DNA from: Coprococcus sp. OM04-5BH | Lineage (GTDB): Bacteria > Bacillota > Clostridia > Lachnospirales > Lachnospiraceae | Direction: 5' to 3' | Length of the DNA stretch: 64,000 nt | Assembly: GCF_003482105.1 (NCBI RefSeq) | Contig: NZ_QULM01000002.1 | Location: 186,001-250,000, forward strand | Shown here: positions 54,990 through 63,425 of the stretch, piece by piece | Position numbering within the stretch: the first letter of the stretch is position 1 | Layout: each line of letters opens with the position of its first letter | Notes under the pieces: generated by a model | Told to the model about the DNA's origin: nothing | The model's database searches: none | What the model saw: the letters and a program-made list of their open reading frames with translations, nothing else | Made by a program: the position numbers and the translations under genes

Positions 54990-56444
54990 CTATTTATTGG
55001 CAATGGAATCCGGGTCATCCTCGATACGGAAGGTATCAATATCCAGAGTATTGGTGAAACCTGTCATATTGACAATTTCCTGACTTGTGTTCTTAACTGT
55101 GTCAGACGCCTCATAGGTATCATTTCCATACAGGAACTTGTGAAGCATTTTAACATTCGTCTCAAGGTCACACGGAATAAGTATGCTTCCGAGAGTGTCA
55201 TGATTCATGGTGTTCCATGTGAATGGGAAACCTGTCGTAACATCAAGCTCATAGCCCTCTGTTATAAAGTTCTTGGCAAGACTCATTATCTCATCCTTTG
55301 AAAGGCTTGTGCTGACATAATCAACAACTGAATCTATGGTGGCAAGGAGTGTGTCAAGATCTGACTGCTTTGCCTTTTCGATCATCTTCGAGATAACGGT
55401 TCTCTGTCTCCAGGTTCTTGTGATATCACCCTGGTCTGTGGCTCTTACTCTTGCCCAGGCAGTAGCCTGTACACCATCCATATGAATGAGACCTGTCTGG
55501 TCTATAAGAGAAGAGTTCATGGATGGATCATAGTACATCTGCTCTCTTATACTGTCATTGAGCTTCTTAAGCTCACTTTCCTTAACCTCTATATCAAGTC
55601 CGCCCATGGCGTCTATTGCCTTCTCAAGGGCTGTGAAATTGACTGTTACAAAATCCTGAATGTTCAGATCCAGGTTCGTATTAAGCATATTTATGGACTG
55701 CTGCACACCACCATAGGCATATGCATGGGCTGCCTTCTGGAAGCCGTGGGTATCATCTCCCATATCAAGGATTGTGTCTCTGTATACTGACACAAGCTTA
55801 ACCTTCTTGGTATCATTGTTTATAACACAGATTATCATGCAGTCTGATCTTGACGAGCTCTTGTCAAGATCAAGGTCTCTGGTATCCAGTCCGTACAGCA
55901 CAAAGGTCTGGGTTCCCGTCATCTTCTGTACTGTCTCTTCCTTCATATCCTCATTAGTCTTTGTCTCGTTAAGATCCACCTTCTTAATTCTGTCCAGCCT
56001 TGAATCAGCCCACTCATACGCAAATGCTCCCACAAGTACAAGCACAAGTACCAACTCAAGCACAAGAGCAATGACCCACGGAAGGTTTTTGTGCTTCTTC
56101 TGCTTCGGTTCTTCCACGACTATACCTGTCTTTCCTGAGTAATCCTCATTATATGAACGTCTGCTTCTTGCGTCCATATTCTGCTTAGGCTTTCCTGATG
56201 GGGCAGTGCGTCTTGCCGGCTGACTGCCGCTTCTTGAAGCTCCCTGTTTTCCTGAACCGCCATTACTTCTGTTCCGGCTGTTTCTGTTCTGCGGACTGCC
56301 GTTTCTACTCTGGCTGTTTCTATTCTGAGAACCGCCGTTCTTACTCTGTCCACCAGTCCTGCCGGAAGAATTTCTGTTTCTGTCTCTATTGGAAGCGGAG
56401 CCTGTGCTCCCCTGTCTTCTTTCTCTATTGTTGTCGCTTGCCAT
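54990..56444 (-). CDS. LytR-CpsA-Psr (LCP) family cell-wall polymer ligase
   Basis: The 484-residue protein starts with a long disordered basic region (about 1-115) of Asn, Arg, Ser and Gly with near-repeats such as QNRNSQSRNGSPQNRNSRNR. A membrane segment (about 122-146) precedes the LCP domain with FVLYGLDTRD, SRSDCMIICVI, VSVYRDTILDM and ARVRATDQGDITRTWRQR. LCP proteins join wall teichoic acids or capsule to peptidoglycan. The cytoplasmic basic tail is the unusual part. The gene is monocistronic with its own terminator. Confidence 0.92.
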   Translation of the reverse strand: MASDNNRERRQGSTGSASNRDRNRNSSGRTGGQSKNGGSQNRNSQSRNGSPQNRNSRNRSNGGSGKQGASRSGSQPARRTAPSGKPKQNMDARSRRSYNEDYSGKTGIVVEEPKQKKHKNLPWVIALVLELVLVLVLVGAFAYEWADSRLDRIKKVDLNETKTNEDMKEETVQKMTGTQTFVLYGLDTRDLDLDKSSSRSDCMIICVINNDTKKVKLVSVYRDTILDMGDDTHGFQKAAHAYAYGGVQQSINMLNTNLDLNIQDFVTVNFTALEKAIDAMGGLDIEVKESELKKLNDSIREQMYYDPSMNSSLIDQTGLIHMDGVQATAWARVRATDQGDITRTWRQRTVISKMIEKAKQSDLDTLLATIDSVVDYVSTSLSKDEIMSLAKNFITEGYELDVTTGFPFTWNTMNHDTLGSILIPCDLETNVKMLHKFLYGNDTYEASDTVKNTSQEIVNMTGFTNTLDIDTFRIEDDPDSIANK

Positions 56445-56548
56445 ATTTTTTCTCCTAAAAGTATATGTCTGTGATTAACAAACTGTATTCTACATCATAA
56501 GAATTGTAAATTCAATTAAATTATTAGTTTTTTTCATAAAACCAGATG

Positions 56549-57358
56549 TCAAAGTATGAATTTGTCAATTACATCAGCGATACCGTCTTCTTCATTTGAC
56601 CTGGTTATATAATCTGCATGATCCTTTACCACCTGCTGGGCGTTGGCCATGGCAACTCCCACGCCGGCATATTCTATCATTGTTAGATCATTATAACCGT
56701 CACCGCAGGCTATGAGATCCTTTCTGTCCATCTTAAGTATACCTAAAAGCTTCTCAAGAGAGGTTGCCTTGTGTACATCCTTAGGCATTATCTCAACGAA
56801 AAACGGTTCGGATCTGAATATCGTCACCCTGTCACCGAACTTCTCATTAAGCTCCTTTTCTATAACCGCAGCAGTCTCATCCTGAGCACCTATAAGGCAT
56901 TTATTCACAGGAAAATCAACATATTTTTTAAAGTTGTCTACCTTTTTTAACGGCATAAAATTAAGTCTCGCCTCAAATTCTGTATATTCATTTATCCCTG
57001 TGCCCGTTATTACCGTGTCATTCTCATATGTCACATAGCTGGCGTCCTTGTCCTTTATATAGTCATAGATATCCATGATCACATTATGGGGTACCTGTGC
57101 CTGATATACTACCTCACCGGTCTTGTAATTGACTATCCTTCCCCCATTAAAGGCAAGAACATACCCACCATACTTCTCAAGTTCCAGGGTATCCGCTATC
57201 TTCCTTATCCCCGGAAGAGGACGCCCCGAAGCTATGGCAACAATATGTCCCAGCCCCTGTATCTCCTTTATCTTCTTAAGAGTAAGAGGTGTCACTTCCT
57301 TATTACTGTTAGTAAGTGTTCCGTCAATATCAAGTGCAAGTATTTTTCTCTCCATCAT
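56549..57358 (-). CDS. Cof-type HAD-IIB family phosphatase
   Basis: The 269-residue protein opens MMERKILALDIDGTLTNSNK with the nucleophile DxDGT, has ASGRPLPGIR as motif II, and ACGDGYNDLTMIEYAGVGVA with AMANA as motifs III-IV. The C2B cap lies between. Members hydrolyse sugar phosphates or pyridoxal phosphate; the specific substrate is not readable. It may be co-transcribed with the symporter gene upstream (gap 75). Confidence 0.92.
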   Translation of the reverse strand: MMERKILALDIDGTLTNSNKEVTPLTLKKIKEIQGLGHIVAIASGRPLPGIRKIADTLELEKYGGYVLAFNGGRIVNYKTGEVVYQAQVPHNVIMDIYDYIKDKDASYVTYENDTVITGTGINEYTEFEARLNFMPLKKVDNFKKYVDFPVNKCLIGAQDETAAVIEKELNEKFGDRVTIFRSEPFFVEIMPKDVHKATSLEKLLGILKMDRKDLIACGDGYNDLTMIEYAGVGVAMANAQQVVKDHADYITRSNEEDGIADVIDKFIL

Positions 57359-57433
57359 ATTTTACCTTTCTCTTTTCTTGTTTTCTCTTTCTTATGTTGT
57401 TTTAGGATTCGGCACTGATTATTTTGCCAACTA

Positions 57434-58885
57434 TTATCTCTGGCTTATCTTTACCTGTTCCAACAGTCTCAGCTGCTTGGAGTCCGGCTTCTTTGTAAAT
57501 CTGCTCACCACAAGAATAACTATCATGTTAACTGCAAATGCAAACACACCTTCATTTATATCTGACACATAGGGAATAGTAAGTCCTGTAACAACCGGTA
57601 TATATGAAATCAGCCCATAAGTCAGCGCCCCGGCAAAAAATCCCGAATATATGCCTGTTTTGGTGGACTTGTCATACAATATGCCACATATAAGCGGTGC
57701 TGCAAATACGCCTCCGCACACATCCCAGTCCCTGACTATTATGCTTATGGCGTCAAGATCCGAATAGAGATACATCAAAAGCACGATACTTACCACTATG
57801 GATATGATAAGTATGTCCACATACACCCGGTGTACGTGAATCCTTCCTATCCTTACGCTTGGGATTATGCCACGAAGCAGCTCCGCTATCATTAAAAGCA
57901 GTGAGCCCGCAAAGAATATAAGTGCCAGAAGATATACTCCTATGCTTATATCCTTTATCAGCACACCATATTTATAATCTGCCGACAGGGCATTTATGGC
58001 TTTATTAAACACCTCATAGGAATTTTTTATACTCTTTGCCTTTACCGGGTAAAAAGTAACTATTGAAAGCAGTGCAAAAAAGCTCACCGTAATAACCGAT
58101 ATTCCTGATATAAGCATGCCAAGTACCCTGCTCTTGTCCACTTCCTTACTGTCCCGGCACCTTAATATGCCACCAAAGAAAAACGGAAATCCTATGCTTC
58201 CAAGTGCGGCGGACACCATGGAGATTATATCTGTTACCTGAATCGCCTTTCCGTCATGATACATAATGTCAAGATATGTCCTGGTGCCTCCCGGAAGATT
58301 ACACTTCCTATATATATCCAATATACCTGTAGGTGAAAAATGAACGAATATAAGCACTATAAGTGCTATAACTATCCCAAGTATTGTGATGTATGTTACC
58401 GCCTTACCTATAAGGAAGAACTTACCGTCCGCAACACTTATTATGGCAACAAGAGCCACCAGTATGATGAATATATATATGATACTGTCCTTGTTGGTGT
58501 GTCCCCCTATGATCTTCGCCACATAGGTCAGCACAAGATACAGGATGAACATAAGTATTATCATCCAGGAGATCGCAAGTATATAGTTGAGTCCCCTGGC
58601 TCCGTATCTGACACTCATGAAATCCGAAGCATTATATATTTCTTTCTTGGATAATTCCTGATAAGCCTTTATCCTTCTGGCAAGGAACAGCCAGTTAAAT
58701 ACATTTCCCACAAACAGTCCCACCGCCACGAAGCACTGTCCCGCTCCGTAAGTTATTATGCTTATGGGAAGAACTATAAAGGACCACAGTATCATATCAT
58801 TTGCGGAAAGCCCTGCCGCCGTTACCACTCCCCCTATATGTCTGCTGCGTCTGTTCAATATTCCATTATGCTTGATATCATACAT
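57434..58885 (-). CDS. Sodium:solute symporter family protein, apparently short at the N-terminus
   Basis: The ATG at 58885 follows GAGGTGTCGGAG and gives 483 residues. The sequence shows about twelve membrane segments and SSS-family features (GGVVTAAGLSANDMILWSFI, KEIYNASDFMSVRYGARGLN, and a late WDVCGGVFAAPLICGILYDK). It begins at NRRSRHIGGVV, which aligns with the loop after the first transmembrane helix in typical SSS proteins, so helix 1 seems to be missing. The substrate is unknown. It is followed by the HAD phosphatase gene. Confidence 0.82.
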   Translation of the reverse strand: MYDIKHNGILNRRSRHIGGVVTAAGLSANDMILWSFIVLPISIITYGAGQCFVAVGLFVGNVFNWLFLARRIKAYQELSKKEIYNASDFMSVRYGARGLNYILAISWMIILMFILYLVLTYVAKIIGGHTNKDSIIYIFIILVALVAIISVADGKFFLIGKAVTYITILGIVIALIVLIFVHFSPTGILDIYRKCNLPGGTRTYLDIMYHDGKAIQVTDIISMVSAALGSIGFPFFFGGILRCRDSKEVDKSRVLGMLISGISVITVSFFALLSIVTFYPVKAKSIKNSYEVFNKAINALSADYKYGVLIKDISIGVYLLALIFFAGSLLLMIAELLRGIIPSVRIGRIHVHRVYVDILIISIVVSIVLLMYLYSDLDAISIIVRDWDVCGGVFAAPLICGILYDKSTKTGIYSGFFAGALTYGLISYIPVVTGLTIPYVSDINEGVFAFAVNMIVILVVSRFTKKPDSKQLRLLEQVKISQR

Positions 58886-59018
58886 ACTCCGACACCTCAA
58901 CACTGAAATTTATTTTCTGTAATTTAACCATAGATTCGTACATAATATATCACAAATTTGTACCACATTCCATAAAATATATTTTTATTACTTATTGATA
59001 GATTAACAATTATTAATG

Positions 59019-59027
59019 TGATATAAT
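59019..59027 (+). promoter_or_regulatory. Extended -10 promoter of the Na/Pi cotransporter gene
   Basis: TGATATAAT, with no clear -35 at the usual distance. The start point would be near 59034, about 44 bases before the TTG start codon. Confidence 0.5.
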
Positions 59028-59077
59028 CTAGTAGTTATTTGACCAATTTTTTACATTTTTTTAGGAGGATTTTACAC

Positions 59078-61093
59078 TTGGATATCTTTTCTATTTTAAC
59101 ACTGCTGGGTGGTGTAGGTCTCTTCCTGTACGGAATGAACCTTATGGGAGCCTCACTTAAGAACCTTGCAGGAGGCAGTCTCCAGAAAGTACTTGAGAAA
59201 TTAACAACAGGAAAAAACAAAGCGACCGGTGCAATAAAGGGCTTTGGTCTGGGAACCGGAGTGACAGCCATCATACAGAGCTCCGCAGCAACAACCATAA
59301 TGCTCATAGGCTTCGTAAATGCCGGGATCATGAAACTTGGTCAGGCTATACCCGTCGTGTTCGGAGCAAATATAGGTAGTACCGCAACTGCACAGATCTT
59401 ACGACTTGGTGATCTTGGTGAGAACAACGTATTTATAAAGTTATTTAAGCCCTCATCATTTGCACCGATGCTCATATGTATAGGAGCATTTATAATACTC
59501 TTCTCCAAAAAGAAAAGAAACAAAGACATTGCCGGTATCCTGGTAGGTCTTGGTGTACTGTTCTTCGGTATGACCACCATGGAGGGTGTATTCGCGCCAC
59601 TTAAAGAATCAGAAAAATTCCAGGAGCTGTTCACATCCTTTAACAACCCATTACTTGGTATATTGATCGGTCTTGTGCTCACTGCCATAATCCAGAGCTC
59701 ATCAGCTTCTGTCGGCATACTCCAGGCAATATCTTCAACCGGAGTGGTAACCTATGGAACAGCTATTCCTATCATCATAGGTCAGAATATCGGAAAATGT
59801 ATGACCATTATCCTTGGAAGTATCGGTGCCAACAAAAAGGCAAAGCGTGTATCACTGTCTTACCTTTTATTCAACCTCTTCGGTGCCGTATTCTTTACTA
59901 TAGTGATATATGGTCTCCAGCTATTTATCAAAATGCCGTTTATGGATAATGTCATAAATCGTGGCGGAATTGCGAATGTGCATTTTCTATTTAACTTCCT
60001 TACAAGCTTGATGCTTCTTCCGTTAACCAGTAAGATGGCTGACATTACAGGAAAGCTCATTGGTGATGATGAGGAATCAAAAATCGACAAGGAGCTCAGA
60101 AGTCTTGATCCTATGCTTCTTACCACTCCTAACGTTGCTATAACCCAGTGTAAGAATGTTATGCACTCCATGATGGACGCTGTATCAGAGAACTTCCATA
60201 TAGGTTGTGATCTCATTAAGAAGTACGATCAGAAGCAGGCTGATATTCTCCTGGAAAATGAGGAATTTATAGATAGATGTGAAAGTGCCTTAAACGAATA
60301 TCTGTTGAAGGTCACCTCCAAGAACCTGACAAAGCATGACAGACGGCAGGCATCAGAGCTGTTAAACAGTGTAAGTGACCTTGAACGTATCGGTGATTAC
60401 TGCGAGAACCTTATGGTGACAGCCAAGAGTATCGAAGAACAGAAGATAACCTTCTCTGAGGATGGATCTGAAGAGCTCTTCACAATCCTTGCCGCAACCG
60501 AGAACATCATCACCACTACATTCAACGCCTTCAAGGATGATGATCTTACTGCCATAGCAAGAATTGAGCCTCTCGCCCAGACCATAAGCGAGGTTAAGGA
60601 GATCATCAAGGAGCACCATGTAATCCGTCTCCAGACCGGAGAGTGCGGAATAGCCGGTGGCTTCGCCCTCGTGGATATCCTTACAGGTCTTGACCGTATC
60701 GGAAGCCACTGTTCGAATATCGGTCTTCACATTGCCAAGAAGATCAGCTCGGAAAATATCGATGAAATGCATGGTCATATATACACTGTAGGTTACAAGA
60801 CCTCAGAGGAATACAAGGCTCTGTACTGCTACTATGTATCACTGTACTCTTCTCCTATCACATCGAGATATGAGAACAAATTCAGCAATGATACTATTGA
60901 GAGAAAGGCTGTTGCAGAGGATATCCCAGACCACAAGTCTTCATCTGACAGCAAAGAAGGTTCTGAACATAAAGATTCTTCCGATCGCAAAAAGACATCT
61001 GACCGTAAAGATACTCCGGTGCGTAAGCTTGCCTCAGAGGTGAAGAACAAAAAGAAATCAGACAAGCAGAAGTCAAAGAATAAGAAGAAATGA
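59078..61093 (+). CDS. Na/Pi cotransporter family protein with PhoU-like domain
   Basis: A TTG at 59078 lies nine bases after AGGAGG, giving 671 residues beginning MDIFSILTLLGGVGLFLYGM. Two Na/Pi-cotransporter repeats carry the QSS signatures (TAIIQSSAATTIMLIGFVNA; TAIIQSSSASVGILQAISS). A PhoU-like helical domain follows (about 345-560). The C-terminus is a highly charged Ser/Asp/Lys tail (SDRKKTSDRK, KSDKQKSKNKKK) of about 60 residues. The protein imports or exports phosphate with sodium. The transcript is monocistronic, with a terminator at 61160-61196. Confidence 0.93.
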   Translation: MDIFSILTLLGGVGLFLYGMNLMGASLKNLAGGSLQKVLEKLTTGKNKATGAIKGFGLGTGVTAIIQSSAATTIMLIGFVNAGIMKLGQAIPVVFGANIGSTATAQILRLGDLGENNVFIKLFKPSSFAPMLICIGAFIILFSKKKRNKDIAGILVGLGVLFFGMTTMEGVFAPLKESEKFQELFTSFNNPLLGILIGLVLTAIIQSSSASVGILQAISSTGVVTYGTAIPIIIGQNIGKCMTIILGSIGANKKAKRVSLSYLLFNLFGAVFFTIVIYGLQLFIKMPFMDNVINRGGIANVHFLFNFLTSLMLLPLTSKMADITGKLIGDDEESKIDKELRSLDPMLLTTPNVAITQCKNVMHSMMDAVSENFHIGCDLIKKYDQKQADILLENEEFIDRCESALNEYLLKVTSKNLTKHDRRQASELLNSVSDLERIGDYCENLMVTAKSIEEQKITFSEDGSEELFTILAATENIITTTFNAFKDDDLTAIARIEPLAQTISEVKEIIKEHHVIRLQTGECGIAGGFALVDILTGLDRIGSHCSNIGLHIAKKISSENIDEMHGHIYTVGYKTSEEYKALYCYYVSLYSSPITSRYENKFSNDTIERKAVAEDIPDHKSSSDSKEGSEHKDSSDRKKTSDRKDTPVRKLASEVKNKKKSDKQKSKNKKK

Positions 61094-61159
61094 TGATATA
61101 TTTAATCTCCCCATGATCAATAGAGGAAGATCAAAAAAATATAATATTTTGAATATAAC

Positions 61160-61196
61160 AAAGAAGCCGGAACACGAATCGTGCTCCGGCTTCTTT
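61160..61196. terminator. Bidirectional terminator between the Na/Pi cotransporter and thiN
   Basis: AAAGAAGCCGGA (61160-61171) pairs perfectly with TCCGGCTTCTTT (61185-61196), and CACGA/TCGTG extends the stem inside. It separates two convergent genes. Confidence 0.85.
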
Positions 61197-61221
61197 AACA
61201 ATGTCTATAATGTCTTTAATA

Positions 61222-61869
61222 TCAGTCGTGGCTCTCCATAACAAGAAGGTATCCACTCTCAAGGTCTATAATACCATTTTCTTTAACAATACTGTTACTT
61301 ACTCCAAGGCTGTCCCCGGGCTTGAAAACAATACTCTCCCCGTAATATTCAAAGCCCTTAAGGCTTCTTACTACTGCTTCACCGCCATAAGGAATCAGGG
61401 ATATGAAAGGATACTCATTGTCCTTTGCCACCTTATAGACTGCATCCCCGGATATCATCCTTATCCTGCAGTGTCCGTCTATTATAAAGGCTTCTGTACC
61501 CCTGTCAGCACATTGCTTTAAAAGTCCCATATTGGCCATGGTATGATCCATCCTGGTGCCTGTGGCTCCAACTAGATATATGGGGGCATATCCCTTTTCA
61601 AGGGCATAGGCAAGAGCCTTATGTGTATCTGTGAAATCCTTATGTGTATCAAGATCCACAAACTCTGTACGTCCTCTGTAGCTCTTTACCATTGTGTCAT
61701 CTGCAGAATCAAAATCTCCCACCACTATATCCGGCATTATACCACAGGTATCACAGGCACACAGACCTCTGTCTGCAGCAATAACCTCATCAGGACATTT
61801 CTCCTTATACAGCCTCTCAAGTATTACATGATCAACCGTACCGCCTGTAACTATAAGTACACTGCTCAA
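61222..61869 (-). CDS. thiN: Thiamine pyrophosphokinase
   Basis: The start is a TTG directly after the rpe stop, with AAGGA overlapping it; 215 residues begin MSSVLIVTGGTVDHVILERL. The family motifs VIAADRGLCAC, DIVVGDFDSADD and VGATGTRMDHTMANMGLL are present. It converts thiamine to thiamine diphosphate. The gene follows rpe, as in the prkC-rsgA-rpe-thiN order of Firmicutes. No TPP riboswitch is visible upstream. Confidence 0.96.
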   Translation of the reverse strand: MSSVLIVTGGTVDHVILERLYKEKCPDEVIAADRGLCACDTCGIMPDIVVGDFDSADDTMVKSYRGRTEFVDLDTHKDFTDTHKALAYALEKGYAPIYLVGATGTRMDHTMANMGLLKQCADRGTEAFIIDGHCRIRMISGDAVYKVAKDNEYPFISLIPYGGEAVVRSLKGFEYYGESIVFKPGDSLGVSNSIVKENGIIDLESGYLLVMESHD

Positions 61870-62538
61870 TTATCCTTCAACCTCACAGTCCTTAAATACT
61901 TCAAGAAAATCCTCCACATTCTTTGTGATATCTCCCTTGAATATAGCAGATCCCGCAACAATGACATTGGCACCGGCAGCAAGAACCTCCTTTAAGTTCT
62001 CAAGCTTCACACCGCCGTCAACCTCTATATCCACATTAAGTTCTCTGTCATCAATAAGCTTCTTAACCTCTCTTATCTTGTCAAGGGATGACGGAATAAA
62101 TGACTGGCCGCCAAAGCCCGGATTAACACTCATAACCAGCACCATATCAATGTCCTGAAGTATATAATCAAGCACAGAAACAGGTGTTGCCGGATTAAGA
62201 GCCACACCGGCTTTCATGCCAAGAGCCTTGATCTGCATTATGGTACTGTGAAGATGGCGGCAGCTCTCTGCATGAACAGTAACTATATCTGCTCCGGCAT
62301 CCTTGAAGTCATTGAGATATCTTGCCGGCTCTTCTATCATCAAATGCACATCAAATACTCTGTCTGTTGTATTTCTTATACCCTTTATGACAGGTGCTCC
62401 AAAGGATATGTTAGGAACAAATGCTCCATCCATAACATCAAGATGGACATACTGTGCTCCTGCCTTATCTATCATTTCTATTCCGTCTGCTATGTGTCCG
62501 AAATCAACTGACAACAGTGAAGGTGATAAAATCATCAT
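61870..62538 (-). CDS. rpe: Ribulose-phosphate 3-epimerase
   Basis: The 222-residue TIM barrel has ILSPSLLSVDFGHIADGIEM, VHLDVMDGAFVPNISFGAPV, VMSVNPGFGGQSFIPSSLDK and VDGGVKLENL. It interconverts ribulose 5-phosphate and xylulose 5-phosphate. It starts one base after the rsgA stop and ends against the thiN start, so the three are translationally linked. Confidence 0.98.
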   Translation of the reverse strand: MMILSPSLLSVDFGHIADGIEMIDKAGAQYVHLDVMDGAFVPNISFGAPVIKGIRNTTDRVFDVHLMIEEPARYLNDFKDAGADIVTVHAESCRHLHSTIMQIKALGMKAGVALNPATPVSVLDYILQDIDMVLVMSVNPGFGGQSFIPSSLDKIREVKKLIDDRELNVDIEVDGGVKLENLKEVLAAGANVIVAGSAIFKGDITKNVEDFLEVFKDCEVEG

Positions 62539-62539
62539 A

Positions 62540-63418
62540 CTACCATTTCCTCTTTTCTTTTAATTCATTGTACAGTGCAACATAATTATCGTATCTTATC
62601 CTGCTTACCCTGCCGTCCTCAACGGCTTCCTTAACCCTGCAGTCCGGCTCGCTTATATGATTGCACATATTGAACCTGCAGGCTCCTGTATACTCTGCTA
62701 TATCCGGGAAATACTCCTTAAGCTCCCCTTCTTCTATACCTTCAATGTACAGAGAGCTGAATCCCGGCGTATCCATGATATAGGTTTCATCCTCAATGTG
62801 TATAAGCTCAGAATGTCTGGTGGTGTGCTTTCCCCTCTGTATCTTCTCGCTTAATTCTCCGGTCTTCACCTCTGCCTCCGGCTTGATGGTATTAAGGGTT
62901 GAGGACTTGCCTACTCCGGAAGGACCGGCGAATACCGTGGTCTTATTCTTAATAAGGCTGTGGAGTTCATCAAGACCGTCACCATTCTTAGCACTTATAT
63001 ACATGATTTTGTATCCCGACTTCTCATAGGATTGACATTTATCTCTATAGATCTCAAACTCATTAAGATCAGTCTTATTAAAGCATATTACGGTCTCAAC
63101 TCCCGCCATCTCCATGTTCACCAGAAACCTGTCCAGAAGATTAAAGTTAGGCTCAGGATAAGCTCCCGAAAAAATTATTATGGTCTGATCCACATTGGCA
63201 ACTGCCGGTCTTATTAAAGAATTAAATCTAGGCAATATCTCAATAATATTGCCTAGATTTTTTGTTCTGTCAAGGATCTCTATATTTACATTATCGCCTA
63301 CAAGAGGCTTAATCTTTTTGTTCCGGAATATTCCCTTAGCCTTACATTCATACTCTGTTCCGTCTTCACAGAATACATAGTAGAAGCCGCCTATTCCTTT
63401 TATTATCTTTCCCTGCAT
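62540..63418 (-). CDS. rsgA: Ribosome small subunit-dependent GTPase A
   Basis: The ATG at 63418 (after TAGGATGG) gives 292 residues beginning MQGKIIKGIGGFYYV. It has the OB domain, the circularly permuted GTPase (CFNKTDLNE, FAGPSGVGKSSTLN, DTPGFSSL), and a zinc-binding end (CRFNMCNHISEPDC). RsgA checks late 30S maturation. An ATG six bases upstream is an alternative. A perfect 15-bp inverted repeat lies in the OB-domain coding sequence (63224-63260). Confidence 0.96.
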   Translation of the reverse strand: MQGKIIKGIGGFYYVFCEDGTEYECKAKGIFRNKKIKPLVGDNVNIEILDRTKNLGNIIEILPRFNSLIRPAVANVDQTIIIFSGAYPEPNFNLLDRFLVNMEMAGVETVICFNKTDLNEFEIYRDKCQSYEKSGYKIMYISAKNGDGLDELHSLIKNKTTVFAGPSGVGKSSTLNTIKPEAEVKTGELSEKIQRGKHTTRHSELIHIEDETYIMDTPGFSSLYIEGIEEGELKEYFPDIAEYTGACRFNMCNHISEPDCRVKEAVEDGRVSRIRYDNYVALYNELKEKRKW

Positions 63419-63425
63419 AGCCATC

